From the NCBI GenBank assembly GCA_022559985.1, contig JAFJTR010000059.1, positions 62,001 to 126,000 of the forward strand: DNA of 64,000 bases, given 5' to 3'. The translations under genes were made by a program, and so were the position numbers. The notes under the pieces were generated by a model. It made no database searches. It worked only from the letters and a program-made list of their open reading frames with translations, and was not told where the DNA came from. The DNA is from Parastagonospora avenae f. sp. tritici 18332-5. Lineage: Eukaryota > Ascomycota > Dothideomycetes > Pleosporales > Phaeosphaeriaceae. Positions 9,909 through 21,301 of the stretch are shown here, piece after piece; within the stretch, counting starts at the first letter, position 1; each line of letters opens with the position of its first letter.

Positions 9909-11079
9909 TTATAGCTTTCCTCTCCTGCTCTCGACAGCTTCTCTGAGTTTCCTGATGACCTCGCCAGGGTCTGAGGCTCCAAATACTGCGCTTCCTGCAA
10001 CGATGACATTAGCGCCTGCATCAGCAGCTTGATCGATTGTCTTCTCCGATAAGCCGCCGTCCACCTCGATATGCATCTCAGGGTACTTCTTTCGTAGCGC
10101 AGAAACCTTGGGCAGCTCTGAAGCCATGAAAGACTGACCACCGAAGCCAGGCTCGACTGTCATGACGAGGACCATCTAAGGAGGTTAGCCTCATGTGCGT
10201 ATCTCATGTGACCTTAATCATCAATGGCGTTGGCGAGTGTGTCGAGTGAGGCGAGCAGATGGTAGCGTCCATATCGCAAGCATTGAGCGAACGAGCATCC
10301 AATCAATGTGCATTGATATCGGCAAGCTTCTCGAAATGGGCGCGAAGATCAGTTTTGACAGGTGCTGGGCGTTGGACCTGTTCGCGTGCCTAAGCGCCGG
10401 CACAGCGAGGCGCCAGGTAGCATCAGCCTTACCCAGCCTCGCCAAACCCGACCCGTGTCGAAACCCTCCGTGATAGCGCGCGCAATCCTTCGCGCTATCG
10501 ATTGTGATAGAGGCGACATTGCGTAGAGAAATTGTACTTACATCAGGCACTTCGTCCTTGGCAGGATTATCCAATATGTCCCAGAGTACATCGACCGGTG
10601 TGCTCGGCTTGATCGCAATGCCAGCTTGCATGCCTTCGGCGTGAATGTACTTGATCAACTCCTTGGGAGACGTCTTCTTATCAGACTTGCCCTCGGGAGA
10701 TTCCGCAGCAGTCGATGAAATAGCAGCCTCGTAGTGGAAGCAGTAAAGATCGCATCCAGCTTTCTTGAAGTCTCGAACCCACTTCTTGGGTTCTGCGATC
10801 ATCATGTGGCAGTCAAAGGTTCCTTTGCCATGTGCATTGGCTGGACGATCTACATGGGGCCGAATCTTGGTGACCACAGGAGCGCCGAACGTCATGTTGG
10901 GCACAAAATGGCCGTCCATAATGTCGACCTGAGCATGTTAGTCACGTGCCATGCATAAACGGATTGGTCATTACATGGAGCCAGTCCGCACCTTGCCCGA
11001 TGGTGTCAGAGCAAGCCTTGCCTAGCGCTCCAAAGTCTGCGGACAGAATGGACGGCGCGATGATTGCGGGCGGTGACAT
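9909..11079 (-). CDS. RPE1: Ribulose-phosphate 3-epimerase
   Basis: Interconverts ribulose-5-phosphate and xylulose-5-phosphate in the cytosolic pentose phosphate pathway. Exons are 11079-10975, 10928-10542 and 10175-9909, giving 252 residues. Diagnostic segments are APSILSADFG at the N-terminus, HVDIMDGHFVPNMTFG with the metal-binding Asp, MTVEPGFGGQSFM, and IEVDGGLSEKTI. Phases agree at both introns. Intron 2 (10176-10541, 366 bp) is several times longer than others here and holds a 9-bp-stem hairpin at 10472-10499. The length fits the family (about 220-250 aa). It runs away from the methyltransferase-like gene, with about 1.2 kb between the starts. Confidence 0.95.
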
Positions 11080-12256
11080 GCTGGCGGCTCTGCTGCGGGT
11101 GCGGAAGGGCCTTCGTTTAAAGATCAAAGAAGAGGTTAGGGCGCCAATAGCAGGAAAGGCGGTGACTGTTGAAATTGACGTGTGACAGAGATCACGATAT
11201 GCGATATGCGTGTGGTGTTGAGTAGCACGATAGCAAGAGCGAGACGCCTACCCCACCATGGCCCATGCTTTCGACCAGGTGCGTCACTGCATCGTTATGC
11301 GATCTCTCTCCACCATTCCTATTCATCCGTTTGTTGTTTCGATTCAGGCATACTCCCGCCCATGTTTCGACGCCTCAATTCTACATCGGCCTCTGTCACA
11401 ACCAATATAGAAGTCATGTGCTGGTCCGCACACGTGCATGAACCATCGGCAACGTTGCGGCGTGGCTACGGATGCTCCCATCGCGCGTGGCATGGGACGA
11501 CGCCAACTCCATGGACCCCAGCCTCAGCGAAGCCAAAAAGAGCAGAAACAGGGCTTTAGGAAGAGACGACGAAGTTGGCAAGGCGCTATTGGGCGAATAT
11601 GTTGTAGAACGCGATTGCGCCTCTCTATTGGTCCGAGGTGCAGAACGGACGCGCCCAAAATAACACAGCCCGGCGCTTACACTGAAAACATCCAACCACG
11701 CTGCGCAGCACAAGGCACATTAGTCCCAATGCGAGCAGCGCCTCCAGACGATGCTGCTTGCCATGTACTCGGGCTGGCCAACCACACGAGCACAAGAGAG
11801 GTCGGCATGTCGTGGCCGGCCTTGAACCGCTCTGATGCCTCCACCTCGACCGACGCCGCTGTGCGAATGGACAGACAGCTGGCAATGCAGCCTCGGGCGG
11901 GTGCCATGGTCGTACTAGCCCTCAGTGAGTCAAATGGAAGGCGTCTACGCGCGATATATACTCTTGCTGTGCCGCTTGCGCCGTAGTCTCCTCTCCATTC
12001 ACTTCTGTCTCCCTCCGGGCCTCTTTTTACCAACCCCAAGCCTTCGTTGACCGGAGCATTCTATCTTTGCATCCGCTGTTGATCGGCATTTTTTAGGGGT
12101 TTACCCGTTTAATACTGCATCCAACACAATCGGTACCCTGTACATTTGTATTTGGATACCTCCCCACTTTACGGCATCCCAACCAACTCGGGATCCTGAA
12201 AGTAAACTTAGTAATAATAGCGCGAGGCGAAGCTCACCTCAGCTCAATATATCAAC
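11080..12256. promoter_or_regulatory. Divergent intergenic region between RPE1 and the methyltransferase-like gene
   Basis: Holds both promoters. Frames such as 11438-11986 show no family features and overlap others on both strands. I identified no specific site. Confidence 0.4.
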
Positions 12257-14899
12257 ATGCCTGAGACCCTTCGACCTGCAGTATACAACCCTGCAGTCCT
12301 TGGCACTATGGACAACTCCCAATATGTGTCTCCGCTGGACCAGAGGCACAACCTAAATGCCCTCGGAGACGACTCTACTATCGCCACCTACTACTTCTCG
12401 GCTAGCTACTCACCCTCATCCACACTTCTATCCAGTGCTGTGTCACCACGCGACACCGACGACTTCCCTACGCCAAAGGCACGCCTGTTCGACATGACAC
12501 CCCAGGCCTCGCCTCGCTTTCCTATCCACACGATGACATACCCCCAGTCCAGCAGTATGAGTCGAACAGACAGCGACTTCGACTCTCTCTACGACGTCAC
12601 GGACGATGAGGCCGAGGTCCCTCTTCATGCTTCAACCTCCGTCAGGAAGATTGCAGGCCAACCCAAGCGCCACCGTTACCCATCTCTCGTGATCCCTTCG
12701 CCATCTGCTTGGCCAACCATCGAGAAGTTGAAGAGCGCTACCTCCGCCGTACCAATGACCCCTTCGCACATGTTGACTCCATCACGAAGGGTTCTGGACA
12801 TGATCGACTCGCACAACCTCCACGTACCAGCTCATTCAGCTGCACCTTCTCTGGATGGTAGCCTCACCTCAGAAGAGATGGACAGACTGAGCTGCCCAGC
12901 TACTCCCATCATGTCGCAGAGGTGCGCTTCCATTGCGAGCGCAGACTCCTGGGAGCCAGTTCAACTCGATCTGCAAGCGATGGAGACCCTCCAGCACCTT
13001 GGCAACTCAACATCAGCTGAGCAATCTGAGCAAACCTACTCTGTAACAGAGTCAAGGGGTGAGATGCAGCAGGTATCCCGGCCATCCCTTGGTCTGACCA
13101 TTCCTTCGGCCGATTCGGGCAATGAGTCTGACGAGAGCACCCCCATCTCGGCCCTTTCCGTCCCGTCTCCGGGTGGGTTCTTCTCCTCGCTCCAGTCATC
13201 CGCCCGCCACACCTGGAGTATTCCCAAGCAAGAGGAATCCGTTCCCAACACATCCACTGCGGAGAACTTCTATGGTGTACCGTGGGAGGGCCGACGTAAT
13301 ACCGCCCCCGCCCCTCTTTCAGCACTACCACAGCGCAACTCCAGTCTTTCCGGCCCAACGCTCGACGGCCATGAGGATGGTCTGGCAACATCGCGACCCA
13401 AAATTCTGAGCCCTGTTGATGAGAATGTCGAGATCAAGGAGATTAACCCCAGCAAGACCATCTTTCAGTACAACGAGAACTACAATGCTGAGCTCGAGAA
13501 GCTATCTTCGGTCAACCTTGAGATGACTGGTCGATGGCTGGAGGAACAAGACGAGCTGCAAGCTGCCCTACGGGATATGAGCGACATCAGCTCTCCAGTT
13601 CCTTCGGCCGAGACCCGCAGCCGTGGAAATTCTATTGACAAGCCCGCCGTTAAGAAGACCGTCACTTTTGCCGATCAACCTACTCAGACACCCGAAGAGG
13701 AGTCTGCGCCGGAGCCAATCATGACTTACGTTCAGGGTTTGGAGTATATTCGCTCCAGGTCCCACAAGCAAGACACGTTCATTCACCGACAAGCTCGTGC
13801 TGAAGCAATGCACCTACAGCGCCGCTGTGCACCCTCTGCGCACCGTGACCAACTCCTTGGCAAGTTCGAGCTCAACGAGCCTGAGCGACCAGCACCACCG
13901 CGACCCGTCTCCGAGTTCTTCGTCAACGACCCAACTGTCTTGAAGGAGAGGATCGCACGCGCTCAGACGGAGCGTCAGGCTCTTGACCAGATGCTTCCCA
14001 CCCAATGGGTCTTGCAAGCGCAGAAGCAGCTGAATGGCGGAAAGCTCCTCAGCAAGCCTGCAACCAGGTGCATCACGCGCACCAGCGCACCACGCATTCT
14101 TGACGTTGGTGGTGTCGCCACCAACGACTGGGCATGGAACGTCGCTTACGACTACCCCTACGCCCATGTCACCACCGTTTACACTGCTGGCAACAACTTG
14201 TCAGACAATGTTGCCGGCCCAGGGAACCACAAGCACATGACCGTCCCCAACCTGTGGACCTTTCCCTTCCCCTCTGGCCACTTCGATGTCATCTCCGCCC
14301 GCACTCTCCACGAGCTTCTCAAGACCTCCAAGCCCCTTGGTCGCTCAGCTGACGAGTACGACCTGTGCTTGAAGGAGTGCTTTCGCTGCCTCAAGCCCGG
14401 CGGCGTGTTTGAATACAACCTGCTTGATGCAGACATGATTCACGCCGGTCGCAACGCACAGGCTATGGGCGTTGAGTTTGGCTTCAACCTGAAGACGCGC
14501 GGCTACGATGCGCAGGCCACCAAGAGCTTCTTGCCCCGCCTCAACAAGGCTGGCTTCAGAGACGTCCAGCGCACCTGGATGGTTCTTCCCATGGGCAAGA
14601 CCGCGGCCAACTGGCGCGAGGAGCTCAATGTCGGTGCCGGTGCCACCGAGCAGGAAAAGACCATCTCCACTGATGGACAGGTCGAATTTGTGAACGCCGG
14701 TATCTCCGGTACCACCATTGATGCCGCCATGCTCACCGGCATTGTCGGTAGCTGGGCGTGGGAGAAGTGGCTTCTGAAGCTGCAGATGGAGATGGGCAAG
14801 GATGAGGAGAAGCTGCTCGAGGGTGTTGTGCAGATGCTCGAGGAGGGTGCGCAGAACAACACTGCGTGGAGGACGCTGACTGGCTATGCGAGGAAGTAA
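12257..14899 (+). CDS. Large protein with C-terminal SAM-dependent methyltransferase-like domain
   Basis: Intronless, 880 residues. The first 550 or so are Ser/Pro-rich and probably disordered. A charged helical stretch follows (residues about 555-600). The C-terminal 270 look like a class I methyltransferase fold. A glycine-rich motif is at about 615 (ILDVGGVATNDWAW). An FPFPSGHFDVISARTLHELL strand-helix comes at about 670, then CLKPGGVFEYNLLDADM, equivalent to the motif after the fourth strand. Substrate is unknown. The acidic residue that would bind the ribose of SAM is not obvious, so activity is not certain. Start chosen at the first ATG (12257); a second ATG is at 12308. Confidence 0.75.
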   Translation: MPETLRPAVYNPAVLGTMDNSQYVSPLDQRHNLNALGDDSTIATYYFSASYSPSSTLLSSAVSPRDTDDFPTPKARLFDMTPQASPRFPIHTMTYPQSSSMSRTDSDFDSLYDVTDDEAEVPLHASTSVRKIAGQPKRHRYPSLVIPSPSAWPTIEKLKSATSAVPMTPSHMLTPSRRVLDMIDSHNLHVPAHSAAPSLDGSLTSEEMDRLSCPATPIMSQRCASIASADSWEPVQLDLQAMETLQHLGNSTSAEQSEQTYSVTESRGEMQQVSRPSLGLTIPSADSGNESDESTPISALSVPSPGGFFSSLQSSARHTWSIPKQEESVPNTSTAENFYGVPWEGRRNTAPAPLSALPQRNSSLSGPTLDGHEDGLATSRPKILSPVDENVEIKEINPSKTIFQYNENYNAELEKLSSVNLEMTGRWLEEQDELQAALRDMSDISSPVPSAETRSRGNSIDKPAVKKTVTFADQPTQTPEEESAPEPIMTYVQGLEYIRSRSHKQDTFIHRQARAEAMHLQRRCAPSAHRDQLLGKFELNEPERPAPPRPVSEFFVNDPTVLKERIARAQTERQALDQMLPTQWVLQAQKQLNGGKLLSKPATRCITRTSAPRILDVGGVATNDWAWNVAYDYPYAHVTTVYTAGNNLSDNVAGPGNHKHMTVPNLWTFPFPSGHFDVISARTLHELLKTSKPLGRSADEYDLCLKECFRCLKPGGVFEYNLLDADMIHAGRNAQAMGVEFGFNLKTRGYDAQATKSFLPRLNKAGFRDVQRTWMVLPMGKTAANWREELNVGAGATEQEKTISTDGQVEFVNAGISGTTIDAAMLTGIVGSWAWEKWLLKLQMEMGKDEEKLLEGVVQMLEEGAQNNTAWRTLTGYARK

Positions 14900-15312
14900 T
14901 TGTGTTACGAGACACGGCGATATGGAATGGACATGGAGCATAGTCACGGTGTTTTGGAAGGATTGGGATTGGGATTGGGATTGGATGGGTATGGGAATTG
15001 GATTGATACCACCTTAGCGACAAGGTTTCTTTTGTTGGCAAATCAGAAAAATTGAGAAAGTATCAACCAACTTGACTTTACCTTTGCGTGCTGTGTGAAT
15101 CTAGTGTCGTGCGGATGAGGTATATCTGGTGAAGGTAGCAGGCACGTGATTAGCGGCAGATCGGCGCCACGCGAACCCCACGCGGCCCAAGCTCTGTCAA
15201 CTTCGAGCTGCCGTCACTCACCACCACAGCAACACGCGCGCAATTGACACTATTGCCCTTGGACTCCGGCAAAACACACCCACAACATTTGCGCAAACTT
15301 ATATCCGCCATA
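14900..15312. other. Intergenic with short hexamer repeat
   Basis: 3' region of the methyltransferase-like gene and promoter of LSM2. Holds (GATTGG)4 at 14961-14984. Nothing else seen. Confidence 0.5.
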
Positions 15313-15830
15313 ATGCTTTTCTTCAGGTGCGTACATCCCCCCGTGCGCTGCGCAACATCACTGAGAAGCACACGAAGCTAATTATAATGCGGTGTAGTTT
15401 CTTCAAAACGCTCGTCGAGCACGAAATCACCGTCGAACTCAAGAACGAAGTCCAGATCCGCGGGACGCTCAAGAGCGTGGACCAGTATTTGAACATCAAG
15501 CTGGATAATGCCGAGGCGGTGGATGAGATGCGGTGGCCGCACTTGGTACGTCAATACCTACTTCACATCATTGGAGGGGATGATGGGTTGTAATCTGAGG
15601 AGGAAATGTTCTTTGCGGTGAAATAACTGCAAAAAGAGGGCGCGAAGGTGGAGGAGATGTTGTAAGACTGTTTGGCTAATTTGTGTGTGTTGCAGTGCTC
15701 GACAAAAGACATGTTCATCCGTGGCTCGGTAGTGCGGTACGTTCATTTGCCCTCGGGCGCGGTCGATACGGCGTTGTTGGAGGATGCGACGAGGAGAGAG
15801 GCTGAGGCGGCGAAGAATAAGGCGAAATGA
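15313..15830 (+). CDS. LSM2: U6 snRNA-associated Sm-like protein LSm2
   Basis: Subunit of the LSm2-8 (U6 snRNP) and LSm1-7 (mRNA decay) rings. Exons are 15313-15326 (14 nt), 15398-15545 and 15696-15830, giving 98 residues, the usual length. Sm1 motif: LVEHEITVELKNEVQIRGTL, followed by SVDQYLNIKLDN. Sm2 motif: FIRGSVVRYVHLP. The MLFFSFFKTL start is regenerated only by splicing the tiny first exon, a common arrangement for this gene in filamentous fungi. All exon phases agree. Confidence 0.97.
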
Positions 15831-16548
15831 AGACGAGGTTATACGGACGCGATCAACAAATTACACTGGACGAGGCATGAATGAGCAGACAAAGTGAAGC
15901 GCTTCGCAGAATGAGCCACGAGAAGTGTGCATCCATACTGGCTTCACGGCAATGCACGCGGTCCGGCATGGGAGCCGTTAGGCTTCTGAATTGGAAGGAA
16001 GCAGCGGAAGTGAAGATATGAAGAGTATGATACACCCAAAGGACGCGATTGTCTCTGCATGATGTTCTAACGCCTTTGGCTTTCCCTTCATATCGCACCT
16101 GAAGCCGTAATTATGTTTAGGTTGTGATGGCTTCCGGAAATGATGAGGCTGCGCCAATGGACGATCTCTTCAGTCATCAGACATCAGTCTCCGCGTCAAT
16201 TTTTGCTTCTCCACTGCTGGCGGTATTGAAATGGTATGGGAGGAACAAGGCTGCACGACGCTGCACTGTAGGCCCCGCATTGACATGGGCGCGTTAGGGC
16301 TAGCGGATTACCAGAACACGTCACTCAACACTACTCTCTCCTCAAGATAACCTAAGCCCTGTCGGCTGACAACATCGTCCTCTCCTTTGAAACTATTTAC
16401 GTCGACACTGTCACTGTCGCATGTCTAGTCTGTAGCTCGTGTGCCCATTGATTTGGGTCGACCAGATCTAAACCTTGTGGATCTACACATAACACTCAAC
16501 GATACCAGCCTAGAGCTGAAGGACACTCACATTAGTTGCAGCAACACC
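15831..16548. other. Intergenic, nothing recognised
   Basis: 3' side of LSM2 and upstream region of the NLR gene. I see no supported feature. Confidence 0.4.
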
Positions 16549-19500
16549 ATGACATCCGCCCAGCTGATCCCAGGGACCATGCTTGATAGGTAGGCCCCCC
16601 TGATCTACTCGAACATGTGGTGTTAACCAAAGAGTAGTGACCCACAGGCACTGTTCGCTAGCATCCATGAGCAATTCAAGAATGCTCTACCCAAGGACAT
16701 CCAAAGAGACTTTCTCGGTTTCAAGGACCCCGCCGACATGCTTGATAAATTCAAGCAGCTCGTCAAAGACAGCCAATCTCGCTCAGTCAAAACCCGGCGC
16801 GCCATGACCCTGACTGCGAAGCTTGCCGACAAATTGGGTCCATATTTTGAAGTCGTCAATATCTTTGTACAGAGCCATCCTGAGTACGCTGCCTTGGTGT
16901 GGGGGACGCTACGATTTATTCTGCTGGTATGACATGTTGCATCACCTGAATGTCATCGTCTTAACACGCTTGCATAGATTGCCAAGAACTACACCACCTT
17001 CTTGTCCAAAATCGAAATCATGCTTCTTCGAATGACGGCGACTATGCCTGATTTTCAGTTGTTCATGTCAAAGTTGCGAGGCAGCAAAGTGATCTCCGCA
17101 ACAGATTTCATGCCTCGCCTTACTCAGGCGTTGGCGTGGACCTATAGCGATATTCTAGAGTTTTGTCATCGAATATGCACCCTTCTCTATCCACAACAGA
17201 AAGGTGAGCCCACAACACCTTCTTGCAAGATCGACCTCCAGGATTTCATGCGTATAGGTCTCAAATCCAAATGGAAGCTTTTCAGTAACATGGCATTCAA
17301 GCCATTTGACGCGCACTTCGCTGAAACAATCGAAAGGTTTGAAAGGCACTCGGAACTGTTCATGAATCTCATGAATACAACTTCGACAGTCGTAGCTTTC
17401 GAGTTCTACAACGAATGGGAAACTCATATGTCGCAGGTGCATGCATCTTTAGGTCAGATGGCAAATCAACAGCAGTCGCAGGGCAAGGGCAATGACAAGA
17501 TCTTGATGAGTGCGTAGATGGGGGTACCAAGCTGACGTATACACCGCTGACTTTCGTTGAAGATGCTGCAATCTCAGAACTCCAACAAAGAGTGGGCGCT
17601 CCTGCATGGGCAACCACATTCGAGCATGCAAGGAGTCATAGGGTGGATGAGTCGGGCGAATGGTTGCTAGCGCATCCCCTCATGGCAGAACACATGGGAA
17701 ACAACACGGCGACATCTTCGAGAAAAGGCAATGTTCTGTTCTTATATGGTACGTATCGTCAGAAGGCGGTGCTTCTCGCTTATATCACTTTACTGACGAA
17801 TTTTGTAGGAAAGCCAGGCTATGGGAAGACCACCCTTGCGACCGTGGTAGTTGATCACCTCAGGGAAACGGCTTCGCTAAGAGGGAACAGTGGTCCCAGT
17901 TCTCTCGCCTTCTTCTTCTTTGACAGACAAAGTCGATTTAACTCTTCACATGATGCATTTCGGGCTCTACTAGCCCAATTAATATTTTGCCGACGATTCG
18001 ACCAAATAGTCCTCGACATCGCTGCGATTGCGCGGCCCGATCACGATACTGGGCAGCAATCGGCCTCCGACGATGAAGTGTTTGCGATCCTCCACCTTTT
18101 TCTTCTGCAGTTCAGCACTTGCGATCTTGTGTGCGACGGCGTGGATGAATGTGAAGACCGAGATAACTTCCTGGCCAAAATGAGTCGACTTGCTACCGAC
18201 CACGAAAAATGCCAGTTCTTCTTATTCAGTCGTCCGATCATCAAAATCCCCAAGGAACTTCGGAACCGCTGCAGCGTCTTGCAGATGGACCCTACGCAGA
18301 ACCTTGAAGATCTGACAAGCTTCATTTATCCTCAGGTTGAGGAACTCGTGGATAGTGGAGACTTAGTCCTTTCGGGCGATAGTTCTGTTGATGACGTCGT
18401 ATCCAGCATATGCAGTCGGTCAAACGGGATGTTCCTATGGGCTGTACTATTTCTCGGCTATCTTAAGTTGCCTTCCCTCTCTGTGTCACAGAGACGCGAT
18501 GCACTTCAAGACTCTGGCAAATTTGATGGACTTTTCAGTCTGTACGATGGTATCCTGGCATTCATCGAGAAAGAGTATCCGAGGCTTTCGCGTCGCAATA
18601 TTCGACGCGCAATATCCTGGGTTCTGGGTGCATTCCGACCACTTAAAGTGAACGAATTACGGACTGCGATCGCTCAAATGGATTACAAAGCTTTCGATGA
18701 AGCCGATACCATTCCCAACTTCGAGAAATCGATCGGACCGATGACTGGTGCCTTGATAGAGATTACAGGAGATGAGACTGTACGACTGATTCATATCACA
18801 GTTGCAGAATACCTGGTGTCAAATTCTGAGACTATTCCTCCGAGCTTCTGCGACGAGACCATTTTGGACTTCAAGGGTGCCGTTGTTCAGCACCATCTCG
18901 CAACAACTTGTCTCTCCTACCTTATGCATACTGTTCCGAGCGGCCCCTATGTGGACAGATACTCTGAAAACTCCGATTTCGCTTCCAACCTCAAAGAGTA
19001 CCCGTTATTCAGTTACGCAACACAATTTTGGCCTGCGCATCTTCGAGACGCCACAGAAAAATCCTCAGACACTTCAAATATAAACGCTCTTGAAGTCCTC
19101 GAAGAGCTTGGCCGGCACGCTGCGTCGTTTCTATCTGACAAGACCCAATTCACCTCCTGGATCGAGGCGCTGTGGCATTTATACTGTCCACAAGAAGCTT
19201 GGGCGGTCGAGTTCCTTGATTGGGAAGTATGCCCGCACATCTCAGCCAAGAGTACTATACGTGGCGCTGCTATTTTGCTTCATTTGGCCTTTCAAGAGCA
19301 TGCGAAGCTTGTTGAATGCTGGGGCAATGTTTTGGAGAAGTATCCAGAAGAGTTGTGGCAGCCGAGCATTTCTGCTTTCTCTGAATCGAAGCTTCGCAAG
19401 ATTTCAACCGCAGCACAGACTTCAAGCGTACCATTTAACGCTGCCCATGACCAAAATTCTGTTATTCTGCAAACGAAATGCTCATCATCAGGGCACGCTA

Positions 19501-21301
19501 TCGCAATACTGCACGCAAAATATCGCTCAGAGTACAGTCAACATCATTGCGCTGCATCCTTAGTTACGGCTGACGTCAATAGTGTTCCGAATTACATATA
19601 TCAAAGCGAAGCTCCGCCTGATTTCTCACCAATTACAGTGACCTATGAAATCCGGTCTTTGAGCGATGAGCAAATGCTCTTCGAAACCAGCATCGAGGTC
19701 CCGCGCAGAGATTTCATCATGCTAGATGGTAAGAACAAGGCCGACCTATTTCACCAGAGAGATGATAAGTTTTCCATCGAGACATCGATCAGTACAACCC
19801 TCATGGAGGCCGTTATAGGCAGCACGCTATTGAAGTTGGCGGTGAGTATGGAAGAATCAGGTCCAGAATTCCAATGCACCAAGCACATCCTTGGATTTCT
19901 AAACGACACTTCTGGCTTCCGAAGGCCCCAGCGCTTGCAGTCTTCGGGGAAGTCAAAGTCGGCGTGGAAGCTGTTCTTGAGCCCTGGGGCCGAGTTTCTG
20001 CTCCTCTTGCGCGGCGGGAATGGAACACTAGGAAGTGAGCAGGATCGAAATGCATTCACCGTAGACATATTCCAGGATCCCAGGTACCGACGAAGTCCAA
20101 CGAAGCCAAAGTTTGCTTGGGTGGCATGGAAAATCATTGCTGTCAGTTTAATACCGAGTACCTTGTCGTGTTCATTTTCGCTGATAGTAGTATTTTTACC
20201 CAGCCTAAGGCTAGGGCCGAATACGATAAGCCGACATCGGTAGAGTATTGGAATCATACGGGAGCCCTGGACACCACCGAGTCACCTTTTGGCGATAAAT
20301 CGTTATATGTACAGTCGCGCGCCAGCGAGCTGGAAAGTATCATGGATGGTTTCATACAAAGTGATGATGTAGCTAATCACAACAGCAAAGATGCGGAAGC
20401 CGAACCGATATTGCATTTCCATCCCACATTGCCCCAGATTATCTACTCGTACAGCTCAGGAACATATCTTTGGAACTTCTGCTCTCTTCTCCACTCGACC
20501 ATTCACGAGGTATATCAAGAGCATATCCAGGTCCACCATTCCGCGTTGAGCAACATTCGCATCGCAGACTCAGGGAACATGTTGTATGGGTTTGAAAGTG
20601 TTGCAAACAAAGAAAGGGTGGTTATATTGGACCTTAGGTCACACCAGGGTATTTTTGGGAAAGAGTCCATTTCACCAGCACACTTCCAAGTATTGGATAC
20701 GACAAGTTCTGTCGTTCAGCACCTCGAGCACTTCAGCCGGGCAGACTTGGTCAGAGAGGCATCATCACAAGCTCAGCCGAGCGGCACTGCGATGATTGTG
20801 CTGAATCCCTCTGGCACACCAGCATTGTCAGTCCTCCGTCAGTCTAAGGACGATGGGTCCCTCGTTCAGGAGACATTTGACGCCGAAGGGAACACCAGGG
20901 CTCGACACATTTTACACCTTCCAAGCTCAATCTCTCGTGACGCTGATGTCGCGCTTCTCGGCCCCGGCGAATCCGGATCACAGGCCAAGTCCAAACCTGT
21001 AAAGGTGCTCTTGGGCGTACACCCGAAGAGCTCCTACTCATTCCAAGAAGGCGCCGCGATGACATTGGTAGGAGAGCCACTGCCGGCTGTTTTCCATCGA
21101 GACAAGAGCTCAATCAGAACGGTGAGAGGGCAGATCCAGCATACAGTCGAAGGCTGCTCAGCGCCTCGGGCCTTGGACTCCTCGACCCCAGAACAAAGCA
21201 AATCGGCCGCATGGAGTGACAACGAAGAGCAAGAGATCGAAGCGTTTTACGAGGGAGATGTTGAATATCCTAGGATCTGGTCTGACGAGGATATTGCCTG
21301 A
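16549..21301 (+). CDS. NACHT-type STAND (NLR-like) receptor
   Basis: Six exons: 16549-16589, 16638-16926, 16978-17509, 17563-17748, 17809-20083 and 20188-21301. All five introns (48, 51, 53, 60 and 104 nt) keep phase and give 1478 residues. Residues 1-300 are a helical N-terminal region of the kind often found before NACHT in fungal NLRs. A conserved linker (SGEWLLAHP) leads to the P-loop GKPGYGKTT (350-358), rebuilt across intron 4. Walker B is VCDGVDE at about 456-462. A winged-helix-like segment follows (FRPLKVNELRTAI, then VRLIHITVAEYL, about 620-680). The last 750 residues have WD-like strands (SSGTYLWNF) but no clear repeats. Such proteins act as NTP-driven switches in fungal allorecognition or immunity; the ligand is unknown. 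The last intron is the least certain; acceptor 20190 also works. Confidence 0.88.

Noticed and set aside
11438..11986. Protein-coding frame upstream of the methyltransferase-like gene
   Set aside because: Open frames occur on both strands here with Arg/Pro/Ala-rich composition and no family features. GC-rich promoter DNA explains them.
14961..14984. Telomere-like repeat
   Set aside because: The unit is GATTGG, four copies, inside a 3' flank. It is not TTAGGG and has no subtelomeric context.
20084..20243. Frameshift splitting the NLR gene in two
   Set aside because: A 104-nt intron with a GTACCG donor and a GATAG acceptor joins the two frames in phase, so a frameshift is not needed.
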